From contig OZ038457.1 in the NCBI GenBank assembly GCA_964036195.1, forward strand, positions 18,441,147 through 18,505,146: 64,000 bases of DNA. The letters run 5' to 3'. Numbering within the stretch: position 1 is the first letter of the stretch; each line of letters begins with the position of its first letter. Source of the stretch: Sphaerolaimus hirsutus. Its lineage: Eukaryota; Nematoda; Chromadorea; Monhysterida; Sphaerolaimidae. The translations under genes were made by a program, and so were the position numbers. Below are positions 46,401-55,486 of the stretch, one piece after another. The notes under the pieces are model-generated. The model searched no databases. It had not been told where the DNA came from and saw only the letters and a program-made list of their open reading frames with translations.

Positions 46401-48346
46401 CAGGAACAGCTGCGATTCAATGTGTATGGGTTCTTTCATTGTGATGTCACAGCAAAAAATTGTGTATTGGTGCACAGTGAAGTGTCCTGAATAGTGATGT
46501 AAAAAGCGCCAGGACTTTGACACCAAGCGCCATGGCGCTTTTCCGACCTCCAGCGCCGTGCATCTAATGGCGCCAGAGATAAATGGCGCCAAGCGCCAGA
46601 AACGCTATGGCGCTTTTACATCACTAGTGATGAAGTTGCTTCACACATACTGAAAAAAAAGGTTCGTGAAGTGCACGCTCAAGTGCCTTTTCACTGGCAG
46701 TCTGCACTAGCGATGGAAAAACGCCAGGACTTTGACGCCAAGCTCCAAAAGCGCCATGGTGCTTTTCCAAAACTCAGCGCCAAGTGCCAGAAGCCCCATG
46801 GCGTTTTTGTTTTGGCGCCAGCGCTAAGCGGAAAAATAGCGTCAAGCGCCAACAGCGCCACAGCGCTTTTTCCATCACTAGTCTGCACTTAATTATCCTT
46901 TTTTTGAAATACCTAGGTAGTTTACTCACAACACTGGCATCATACAGGAATACGTCATGTGTGTCGGAGAAGCCAGATCTCCGAAGGTGGCAGACATCAG
47001 AATACTCGTCACAGTTGGTTCGATCGATGTCGATACATCTAGGGGGTAGGTCATTTATGTATTTATGGTATGAGTCACATCATAGTTTTGGATAATACAG
47101 GTTAAAAATTTACATCTTGACTGATAATTTCTGTGATTGTTAACTGCACTGCATGCGAAAACAAATTGAAAATGTGTCAACCTATAATTGATATTAAGTA
47201 GGCTATTTTTTTCGAATACATTTTTCATAAAAATCACAAAATATCTAACACCTTTTGTGTACAACAAAAAAAATGCTTTCGTGAGCTCGTGCAAGCTGGC
47301 TGGATGCGCGTGAAGCGGCACGCTTACACATGCTTCAACAAGCATCACGACATTACATGTGAAGTGTATTCAACAAGCCTCACCTAGCTTCACCGCGCAC
47401 TTCAGGCGCTTCCAAAAGTGTGGAAGACACTTCACGACGCTGGTGCTTCCACATGCTTGACTAACATATACCTAAATATTCACATTTGCATGCCAGCGCC
47501 ATATGGAGGTACGGACGCTAGCTAAACTGTAAACTGTGTACTGGTAAACTCATGCATCGACTTCCAATGCATGTGAGTTTACCAAAATGAAGTGTCTGTC
47601 AACTGCTGTTTATGGGGATAAAGAATAACTCAGTCCAGTAAACTCAAATGCGTTCAAATCCGATTTACCGAACCGATCCAGCACACAGTTTACAGTTTAG
47701 CGTACGCACACGCAGTGCTTCGTATGTTTGTGGAAGCGCTAGCATGTGAGGTGAAGTGTCGGGTAGCATTGGCGTGAAGGCACTTCATGAAGCTTCACCG
47801 CGTTGGTGGAAGCGTGTGGAATCGCACAACATAACGAGTACACTAAATACACATACAAACATACGAGCATCCTTCTTGCATTGGGCGCTTGCGCACCCTC
47901 AGCTTGAATGAACAATGGCCGCAGCGGGCTGGCGGATCCCCACCTGGTGCCACTCCCAGACCTGTAAAATGCCCTGTAAAGTGTCAAATGTCATGCAAAG
48001 TGTCAAAAGTAATGTGAAATGCCCTCGGAAATTGGCAAACGTACGTCTGCCATTTTCCAGGGCATTTTACACGACTTTTGACACTTTACATGACATTTGC
48101 CATTTGACAGCACATTTTACAGGGTCTGGGGCTGCCACCTGGGAAGATGATATTCGGCGCTTCAAACGCGTCTATATCAAAGTTCAGCGCCTCTAGATAA
48201 ATCCTGTCTTTTGCCGTATCAAAATCGCCCCAAATGCACTCGGACCACGGGCCCCAGTCACCCCATCCGGGACAATTTCGTTGGCTACTTGCCAGCGGTG
48301 AAATTAGAGCTATGTGCATAAGCACGGTTGTGAGGGCTTTGGACAT
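43463..48346 (-). CDS. Secreted cysteine-rich protein with two related modules, seven exons, family unrecognised
   Basis: Exons in transcript order: 48346-48139, 47943-47865, 47038-46930, 46409-46246, 45820-45665, 45457-45259, 43624-43463. All six junction phases agree and give 358 aa. A signal peptide (KALTTVLMHIALISPLASS) is followed by CPGWGDWGPWSEC, which resembles the start of a thrombospondin type 1 repeat, then by a cysteine-rich body. Two modules are evident: WGDWGPWSECIW...ARCGHCSF and WGEFNDWSDKCTW...DRCGYCSFRAKC. Between them lie NCDEYSDVC, LFLRQC and GGDDVLCCC. The last exon is less cysteine-rich and ends after CVELVAQTL. Predicted location is extracellular. Intron 1 (47944-48138) is exactly one hairpin transposon. 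I do not know a named family. The exon 4 acceptor (ATCGCAG) is the least certain boundary. Confidence 0.82.
43735..44075. other. AT-rich low-complexity part of the last intron of the cysteine-rich gene
   Basis: Repeated TTTTATTTTATTTTATT, ATAATAAAATAATAAAAT and TTTTACAAAAAAT blocks; a similar stretch is at 44500-44690. No exon signal. Confidence 0.5.
44085..44466. repeat. MITE family A copy with inserted small palindrome
   Basis: Outer parts carry CATGCAAAGTGTCAATTGTC on one side and ACTTTACATGGCTTGGGACT on the other. The middle, about 44197-44355, is filled by copies of TTTGGTATCCAAACCTTAT followed by its complement ATAAGATTTGGATACAAAA. It lies in the last intron of the cysteine-rich gene. 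Confidence 0.65.
44803..45010. repeat. Hairpin MITE family B copy
   Basis: Ends AAGTGCCGGTTCCGCAAGTG and CACTTGCGGAACTGGCCCC are inverted. Arms are AAGAGTTGAGTAAAAT-type words and their complement, meeting near CATTCGTCG. Last intron of the cysteine-rich gene. Confidence 0.78.
46490..46629. repeat. MITE family E copy
   Basis: Ends AGTGATGTAAAAAGCGCCA and TGGCGCTTTTACATCACTAG are inverted repeats; the interior is GGCGC/GCGCC blocks. It lies in intron 3 of the cysteine-rich gene, next to a second copy. Confidence 0.75.
46706..46883. repeat. MITE family E copy
   Basis: Ends CTAGCGATGGAAAAACGCCA and GCGCTTTTTCCATCACTAG are inverted. It is about 75 bp from the previous copy and in the same intron. 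The interior (CCATGGTGCTTTTCC, CCATGGCGTTTTTG) suggests internal duplication. Confidence 0.75.
47283..47832. repeat. Nested hairpin repeats
   Basis: Outer sequence is rich in GAAGCGTGTGGAAG and CTTCCACATGCTTG words on both sides. Inside lies a separate MITE, 47521-47701, with ends GCTAAACTGTAAACTGTG and CACAGTTTACAGTTTAGC. All of it sits in intron 2 of the cysteine-rich gene. Confidence 0.6.
47944..48138 (-). mobile_element. Hairpin MITE family A forming an entire intron (introner-like)
   Basis: In the sense of the cysteine-rich gene it begins GTGGCAGCCCCAGACCCTGT and ends GTCTGGGAGTGGCACCAG, so the first bases are the donor and the last the acceptor. The arms are mutually complementary around an ACGTACGT centre, as in the 20621-20752 copy. 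Removing exactly these 195 bases joins exon 1 (phase 1) to exon 2 with an open, cysteine-rich frame. Both edges read CCAGGTGG, possibly an 8-bp target duplication or coincidence with the element ends. Confidence 0.85.
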
Positions 48347-49689
48347 TTTGGGTATTATGTTTATAAATAGTTTTAGAATATATATTTAATAGCTGTGTCT
48401 GGTGCGTTACTGTACGTTTGTTATATACTTATTTACCTACCTTTCATTGCGCTGTTGTGATTGTGCGTGCAGACCGGACCGGAAGTCACTTCCTGATGCG
48501 CTTTTTTATCGAATGTGATTAGACGTAGGTGAGTTCCTTGGAAAGTATTCCCTTGAATAACGTCCCACTACATGATATTCAAATAAACTATTGGAGGTGC
48601 CCTTCCATTGGAGGTAAATATGCCGTTCTATTAGAAGAAATACGGTACATATTAAAACTTGAAAACAAATGTAAAACAATAGGTTTAACCAGCAGTTCCG
48701 GTGTAAGTGTTATCACCAGGTTGGTGAAAATTATATTTTATGCTGTCTTTTTTGACCAAGCCTACTTTTTTTTTATTTTGCCTCCTTTTTCGAAATCACG
48801 GCGATGTAAAGGACCATGTAAATTGTCATGTGTCGTGTAAAATACCCTGTAATGTATCCTAATCTTATGTTGTTGTTTTTGTCCAACGTCCCTGAACATA
48901 ATAAGAAATCAGATTTGACACATTACATGATTATGACATTTTATAGAGTCTTAATTTAATTTAATTGAAGGGTAGAGCGGATCAATGTACAAGCAATTTA
49001 AAAAAATTTACTCATACATAAGGGACAGCCAAGATAAGGTCTGGTCCTTCTGCACAGGATACAGTATATAGGAAATATATAGTCAATGTCAACACAAGAA
49101 TGAACAAGATTCCAATGTCAACAAAAACATGAAGAACATCACCTAACATCAAGCAACTTGCCAATGGCACACCACCCAGCAAGCAACTTGCCAATGGCAA
49201 TGCATCCCATTATCTGAAAAAAATGTGCTGCACCCGATATTATTTATTGAGGTCTTACGCATGATCACATGGAAAACACTGTTGGAATTAATCAAACATT
49301 TGTTCAAAATATTTGATCAAAGAATTGTTCAAAATATTTGATCAAAGATTTGTTCAAAATATTCAGTTTGGGCAGAATAGCGTTGTTAGGAATTTGATCA
49401 ATCTGCCCCAAAAAAGTGTGTATTTCCACATCTAATGCAATTTTAGCATATGACAGTGTAAAAGTGTGTTTTGATTCTGAAAATCATCACATCAATACCA
49501 CCTGAATTGACCGTTAAAAATTGACCACATCAATCACCACAAAATTTTCCATGTAAACATACTGCTGTAAATGACAAATGACAGTGCATGAATATATATA
49601 CAATCACCCTGACTGAGTATTATTCAGACTTAGGTGATTGTGATACTCAGCACTCATTTACCATTTACAGCAGCATTCAATTACCAGTA
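48347..49689. other. Intergenic region between the cysteine-rich gene and the LINE
   Basis: No gene recognised. It should hold the cysteine-rich gene promoter. A degenerate family A copy lies at about 48810-48960. AAGCAACTTGCCAATGGCA occurs twice near 49150-49200. Three head-to-tail copies of TTGTTCAAAATATTTGATCA are at 49295-49360. The LINE 3' untranslated region and tail must lie next to 49689 but its end was not found. Confidence 0.5.
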
Positions 49690-52600
49690 CTATCCACGAA
49701 AGTATAACCCAGTGCAGACTAACTTATCTATAAAATCTCTGTGTCTGCTGCAAACATTTCCATCAAGTAAATCATATCTAGATGCACAGTTATACATACA
49801 TTTAAGAGTGGCAATGTCATTTTGCATTCTGTCTAATTTTGGGCAGGTATAGAGTATGTGGGTCACACTGCTAGGTATTTTGCAATTGTCAGTGCTACAT
49901 GCTAAACATAATTTTCTACCTGTAATCGCGTGATCGCGAAGCCCGTTATGCCGTGCGGCAAACCAGTTTAAATGAGTGTATTTTAGGCTTTTTGGACTAC
50001 ATTGACTATGTGTTTCTGGGCGTATGTCAGCAATCTTTTGGCTTTGCACTGCCTGCAGTGATGTCACACGTCTATTTTGTTCAACCATTTGTTTTAGGTT
50101 GATCTTTGTCAAACAAAGTGCTGTTTGGTTAGTGATTCTTACATGTTTACATGCCCCCCTGAATTGACTTTCTGATGTTTCACATGTTTTTGAGAGTCGG
50201 GCATTCCCATATAATTTTTTGTCTGAATTAAGCGATATTTTGAGGAGTCTTGAATTATCTAGTAAATGCATGTATCTGTGATATGTTATGACCATTTGGT
50301 GATATTTGTCAGAGGGTAAATTCCCGCCCAGGTCAAGAGTTAAACTCGCTGAACTACATGTGTTTGGCAAGCGGACACAGCGTTTCATTGTCTTGATGTA
50401 TAATTTATCCATTTTAGATAGAATTTTTGTATCCGCACCGGTGACTTCTAATCCGTACATACTTTGTGGCTCGACATAGCCCTTGTAGCATATTTTTGCA
50501 TAGTGCAAGGGCGTAACTGTCTTTTTAGAAGATAAAATTGCTAATGAGCTGAATTTCAACATTTTAGTGTAAGAGTCAAGTATATGTTTGTGGAATGGAT
50601 TATGCTCCGAGGTGATGGTTATGCCGAGGTACTTAGTCTCGTCACATTCATGTATTTCACCTTTGATTTTTTCAGCTGACCAGCCCAGTGGCCATTTCAT
50701 CTGAGTTGATCGTTCCCCCCAGCGTAGGACCATGGATTTTGATGTATTTATACTTACGTTCCAGTTCCAGGCCCAGTCACTGAAGAGGTCTAATATTTGC
50801 AGCAATCCAAGTTCTGTATTTGACGTTAAACACACGTCATCTGCAAAGAATAATCCAGGGATTTTGCTTGTATTTTTGTCCAATTTCGCACCTAGTCCTG
50901 ACTCCTGAAGTATGTGTGCCAAGTCGTGCATGTAAATGGCATACAGTGTTGGGCTCAAGGCACAACCTTGCGCAACTCCATAAGGGTAATCAAGGTCTTC
51001 ACTTGTATAGTCAGCATATGTCATTTTTACCTTAATATTGGAGTAGGCATTAGCAATCGCTGTTACCAGTTTGCTTGGTATACCCATATCCATCATTTTT
51101 TCCCACAATTTGTCTCTAACAACACGGTCGAATGCCTTCTCCGCATCCACAAAACATGTGTAAAATTTATTACCATTAGCCTTTGCATAGCTATTGCATG
51201 TTTTTAGTATTTGAACATTATCACATGTTCTTCTGTTTGGTCGGAAACCCCCCTGCAGTTCTGTGAAGACATTGGTTTCTTCACAAATTGTTATTAAACG
51301 CTTATTTAAAAGTGTCATGTATAGCTTCTTAATGTTACATGAGATTCCTAGGGTTCGGTAATTTTTCATATTAGATTTTGGACCCTTCTTGTGAAGTAAA
51401 ACCATTTTGCAAATTTTTGCTTCTTGTGGGATCTCTGACCCATTCAGCCATGAGTTGTACATCAACCGTAAATTTTCTTTGAATGATACACTCATATGCT
51501 TAAAGTACTCGTGATGAATGTCAGTAGTCCCTGGTGATTTGTTATTTTTTAAATGTTTGATTGCATTATCCAGTTCCGACATTGAGAATTCTGAGGTGGC
51601 ACCTGTATCGATTAGTACAGACGTGTCTAGTAATTTATCAACTGTTGGACATTCTGTGTTCCCTGGGTTCAGTTTCATAACTGTAGCCCAAGCTTTTTTC
51701 ATTTCTACGTTCATTTCAGAGTGAGACTTTATCGGATCACCGTTCTCGTTTTCCATTGTGTGTACTATCCCCAAGTTAACATTTTTGTTTTTGTTCACAT
51801 GTTTATAGATGTGATTAATGTTTTTATGACTTGCTGAAACCAATTTATCCATAAGTTTTCCATTATTCTCCCTTTCTTTTCGCTTTTTTACCTGGCGTAA
51901 TTCCGCTCTAAGTCTTGTTTGATTTTGTTTATGTTGTAGCTCCCCTGTTTTCTTAAATTTGCGGCGTTCCTTAGCCATACGTCGATGCAGTTTTTGGATT
52001 TCTCTGTTAGGCCTATTACCTGAGCCTGTGGTTAATTGTTTGCGCCCAGTTGTAGACTTAATTGCTGCTTCATGAACACTTTTTATCATATCTGTGTAAT
52101 CTGTCGCATGTGCATTTTCTGTGCATGTATGAAATATCTCCCATTCATCTTGAGTTGGTTTTAATATTTTAGCCTTTGGTTTTATTTTATCTGGGTTCAT
52201 GTTGATTTTCATGATTATAGCATGATGGTCTGAGATTAAAGGGCATTGTTCACCACAGTCATCTATGCACCCTGTTATGTCAATATCTGCTGAGGAGAAA
52301 CAAAAATCAATTATCGATTCAGCATTTTTTCTTTCAAATGTCCACAGACCTTTTAAGCGTTCATTGAGCAGGATTGGTGTATATTCACATATCCAATCCC
52401 TGATTAATTTTCCATTTTCATTCACATCCTGTTTGTTTCCCAATATACCTAATTCATCGAATCCAATGTGACCGTTGAAATCCCCTATCAATATTGTTAT
52501 CTCATTGTTCTGTCTGGATCGCACAAGAAGGTGTCCTAGTGTATCTAATATATCACTGTTTAATTTTTGAACTTCCATCGATTTTTTTGCCTTGCTGTTA

Positions 52601-53094
52601 TTTTCTAAATAACAGGCAAAGATGTTATAAGCTTGCCCATGGTTTGTTAATATGCGAACACCTGAGATATAATCAGAATGTGAAGTAGTGTTCACTGTGT
52701 ATCGCAATGTATTTTTCAGATACATTGAAATACCGCCTGTTTTTTTGCCACTCTTAAATGTATGTACAGCTGTGTAACCCTTCAATGAACCTGCATCAGT
52801 AGCACACATCAAGCTTGTTTCGACAAAGCAAAGCAGATCTGCAGCAGTGTTTGAAATAGCAGTCAAAACTTCACTCCACTTTCCTTTCAATGACTGCGTG
52901 TTTTGGTACAACATAGTAAGACCAGCTAGGACATCCAATGTGCCATTTTCTGAGTCAATAGAACAAAGCGATTCTAAATGTGTAGCATGTACTAACTTGC
53001 ACATGTATAAGAGTAAGCATATCCTAACAAAATAGGAGCCTTGAGATCGAAAACCACACCGAGCAGTGCATGACAATCTTTCAAAGTAAGACAT
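49690..53094 (-). CDS. LINE (non-LTR retrotransposon) endonuclease-reverse transcriptase, intact
   Basis: From ATG 53094 the frame runs 1134 aa to the stop without interruption. An AP-type endonuclease comes first: YQNTQSLKGKW, CFVETSL, GDFNGH near residue 204 and SDHHAI near 290. The reverse transcriptase follows: KSPGTTDIHHEYF near 523, FVDAEKAFDRV near 650, YGVAQGCALSPTLY, then the active-site FFADDVCL near 749 and TKYLGITI. A C-terminal cysteine/histidine motif, CLACSTDNC then THILYTCP, is near residue 1063. Such proteins nick target DNA and copy their own RNA into it. No separate ORF1 (gag-like) protein was recognised. The frame stays open far upstream, to 54549, across a tandem array; I treat 53094 as the start because motifs begin only after it. 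The clade was not assigned. Lack of stops or frameshifts suggests recent activity. Confidence 0.93.
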   Translation of the reverse strand: MSYFERLSCTARCGFRSQGSYFVRICLLLYMCKLVHATHLESLCSIDSENGTLDVLAGLTMLYQNTQSLKGKWSEVLTAISNTAADLLCFVETSLMCATDAGSLKGYTAVHTFKSGKKTGGISMYLKNTLRYTVNTTSHSDYISGVRILTNHGQAYNIFACYLENNSKAKKSMEVQKLNSDILDTLGHLLVRSRQNNEITILIGDFNGHIGFDELGILGNKQDVNENGKLIRDWICEYTPILLNERLKGLWTFERKNAESIIDFCFSSADIDITGCIDDCGEQCPLISDHHAIIMKINMNPDKIKPKAKILKPTQDEWEIFHTCTENAHATDYTDMIKSVHEAAIKSTTGRKQLTTGSGNRPNREIQKLHRRMAKERRKFKKTGELQHKQNQTRLRAELRQVKKRKERENNGKLMDKLVSASHKNINHIYKHVNKNKNVNLGIVHTMENENGDPIKSHSEMNVEMKKAWATVMKLNPGNTECPTVDKLLDTSVLIDTGATSEFSMSELDNAIKHLKNNKSPGTTDIHHEYFKHMSVSFKENLRLMYNSWLNGSEIPQEAKICKMVLLHKKGPKSNMKNYRTLGISCNIKKLYMTLLNKRLITICEETNVFTELQGGFRPNRRTCDNVQILKTCNSYAKANGNKFYTCFVDAEKAFDRVVRDKLWEKMMDMGIPSKLVTAIANAYSNIKVKMTYADYTSEDLDYPYGVAQGCALSPTLYAIYMHDLAHILQESGLGAKLDKNTSKIPGLFFADDVCLTSNTELGLLQILDLFSDWAWNWNVSINTSKSMVLRWGERSTQMKWPLGWSAEKIKGEIHECDETKYLGITITSEHNPFHKHILDSYTKMLKFSSLAILSSKKTVTPLHYAKICYKGYVEPQSMYGLEVTGADTKILSKMDKLYIKTMKRCVRLPNTCSSASLTLDLGGNLPSDKYHQMVITYHRYMHLLDNSRLLKISLNSDKKLYGNARLSKTCETSESQFRGACKHVRITNQTALCLTKINLKQMVEQNRRVTSLQAVQSQKIADIRPETHSQCSPKSLKYTHLNWFAARHNGLRDHAITGRKLCLACSTDNCKIPSSVTHILYTCPKLDRMQNDIATLKCMYNCASRYDLLDGNVCSRHRDFIDKLVCTGLYFRG

Positions 53095-53249
53095 TGTTAA
53101 AACCGTCAAATAATAAATTGAAATAAAATGACTAAAAATCGTTAAATTGTGAAATAAAAGTTCCACAAAAAGTATTATTGCTCTCAAAAATATCCCCACT
53201 TCCCTGTTTGGGTTAAACACTACACTAGGGGTTGCATGTTTTGCAGTGC

Positions 53250-54270
53250 CCCATGTATGTGTTTGCCAGTTCTCACTGCATTTTACATGACTTTTAACTC
53301 TTTGCAGGACATTTGACACTTTACAGGGCAGTTTACAATGTTTTGCAGTGCCCCATGTATGTGTATGCCATTTCGCGCTGCATTTTACATGACTTTTGAC
53401 AATTTGCAGGACATTTGACACTTGGCAGACCAATTTACAAACTTCAAAAGTGCCTCTCATATTTGCTTGGCATTTTACAAGACACTTTGCATGACTGTTG
53501 ACATTTTGCAGGACATTTGAAACATTATAGAACAGTTTACAAAGTTTGGGAGTGCCCCTTGTATGTATTTGCCATTTTGCATAACATTTTACATGACTTA
53601 TGACACTTTGCATGACACTTGTCACTTTACAGGAGTGTTTAGAAACTTCAGAAATGCCTCTCATGGTTGCTTGGCATTTTACAAGACATTTTACATGACT
53701 TTTGACATTTTGCAGAACATTTGAAACATTATAGAACAGTTTACAAAGTTTGGGAGTACCCCTAGTATTTGTTTGCCATTTTACATAACATTTTAAATGA
53801 CTTTTGACACTTTGCATGACACTTGACACTTTACAGGAGTGTTTAGAAACTTCAGAAGCACCTCTCATGTTTGCTTGGCATTTTACAAGACACTTTACAT
53901 GACTTTTGACATTTTGCAGGACATTTGAAACAGTATAGAATAGTTTACAAAGTTTGGGAGTACCCCTAGTACATGTTTGCCATTTTACATAACATGTTAA
54001 ATGACTTTTGACACTTTGCATGACATTTGACACTTTACAGGAGTGCTTAGAAATTTCAGAAGCGCCTCTCATGTTTGCTTGGCATTTTACAAGACATTTT
54101 ACATGACTTTTGACATTTTGCAGGACATTTGAAACATTATAGAACCGTTTACAAAGTTTGGGAGTACCCCTAGTACGTGTTTGCCATTTTACATAACATT
54201 TTAAATGACTTTTGACACTTTGCATGACATTTGACACTTTACAGGAGTGTTTACAAACTATGAACTCTAT
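53250..54270 (-). repeat. 204-bp tandem array upstream of the LINE
   Basis: About four and a half units of about 204 bp, each of two related halves of about 102 bp. Landmarks such as TTTACATGACTTTTGACATT recur near 53690, 53894 and 54098. The words GACACTTTGCATGACATTTG and ACATTTGACACTTTACAGG are the same as the core of MITE family A. Because 204 is a multiple of three, one frame stays open throughout, giving a spurious repetitive protein. Position just 5' of the LINE ORF suggests promoter monomers, as in some mammalian L1 elements; this is inference. Confidence 0.85.
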
Positions 54271-55486
54271 AGAATTCATGTCCAGAGGGACACCGCGCAC
54301 ACGTCTTCCGATCACCGCATACATGCACAAGCTGTGTATCGACATTTTTTCGTGTTTTGCTCGTCTGGAAAACACTACAACCGCTGGTAGTATCGGTGTC
54401 TGTATTGTTTGCACCATGGTACACATTCTACCCACCAACATCGATAGCATGTCAAAATCAGACCCAAAAAGTAAAATGCACACTTCAACAGTCACTGGTG
54501 GACGTTTGTCCATCGCGTTACCGATTGTACACACTGATATCGTCAACACATAACGCCACCGACCCGCCTGACTGCGCTCGTTTCGTGCTTTGTCGTTTTT
54601 TGTCGTTTTTACACGCTAAAAAAGATTTGGATACAGGTTGTAAATCATTCACTTGGCAACGTGCCAAAAAATCGATTTTGGGTAGCAGCGTTTGACCCAG
54701 AAAGGCATCGATGCCAAAGCTTGCGATAAGCGGTAATGAGCTCTTTGTGCGAGCAGTTTCACCCATCGGGGGTGTATAGAGTGCTAGAATAACCATGTTG
54801 AATCGTTCTCGTAACGTTTCAGGACATGTTCTAGGCAACTCTAAGTTGAAGACAGAGGCCTGTCGGAGGCATGTACAATCAACTTTTTGGCACGATGCCA
54901 AGAGAACGAAAAACGCCTTTGGAAGCTCAACCCGACTTCCTCGGGACGTCAGACGTTCAGAAAAGGGCCATTGAGGTCCACGCACTACGTCGATCACCAG
55001 CAAACCCACCACAAACACGCAGAACAGTCGCCGCAGCCTGTATAGTTGTCACAAGGCAAGAAAAAAAGATGTCGTTTTTTCTTTTTTTTTTCATTTACGT
55101 CTTTTACATTTTACAGGGTCATTTAGAGGGTCTGTGACTGGCAGATCGAGATTCAATTCTTGCATGCAGCGCAGCAACTGTGAGCTGTCTGGCACGATGG
55201 GCAGGTGGGGCGGAATTAAAAAAAGAAATCTGGGAAATCTGGAATCTTGCCCAACCATTCAATGATTTTTGCATATTTGCAGCATTTGCATATGTGCAAG
55301 TAGCACCATCAGAAACTCTCACATGCATTGTTTCAACGCGCTTTGCCTGTAGTCGTGGATCGGGGGAATTGGAGCACAATTTCAAAAAAATTTAACATCA
55401 CTTTTGGATACATTAAAAAAAACAAATGTGAAATCGTGTGCGAGCAAATACTGTAGGACACGAAAACAGACACTTAACTGACGGCA
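54271..55486. other. Unassigned region with balanced base composition
   Basis: 54271-55060 is less AT-rich than its surroundings and is open in several frames on both strands, including 54518-55018 on the minus strand. None shows a motif I recognise. It may be the 5' part of the LINE, an old transposon or a lost exon. 55095-55145 carries a family A arm (TTACAGGGTCATTTAGAGGG). The GAR1 promoter should lie just before 55487. Confidence 0.45.

Noticed and set aside
50820-53035. Plus-strand frames across the LINE
   Set aside because: Shadows of the minus-strand endonuclease-RT frame.
53095-54549. Upstream 485 codons of the 1619-codon frame as part of a LINE protein
   Set aside because: Almost all of it is a 204-bp satellite whose length keeps any frame open; domain motifs begin only after the ATG at 53094.
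54518-55018. Minus-strand frame of 166 codons as a gene
   Set aside because: No recognisable motif and other frames are equally open; kept only as an unassigned region.
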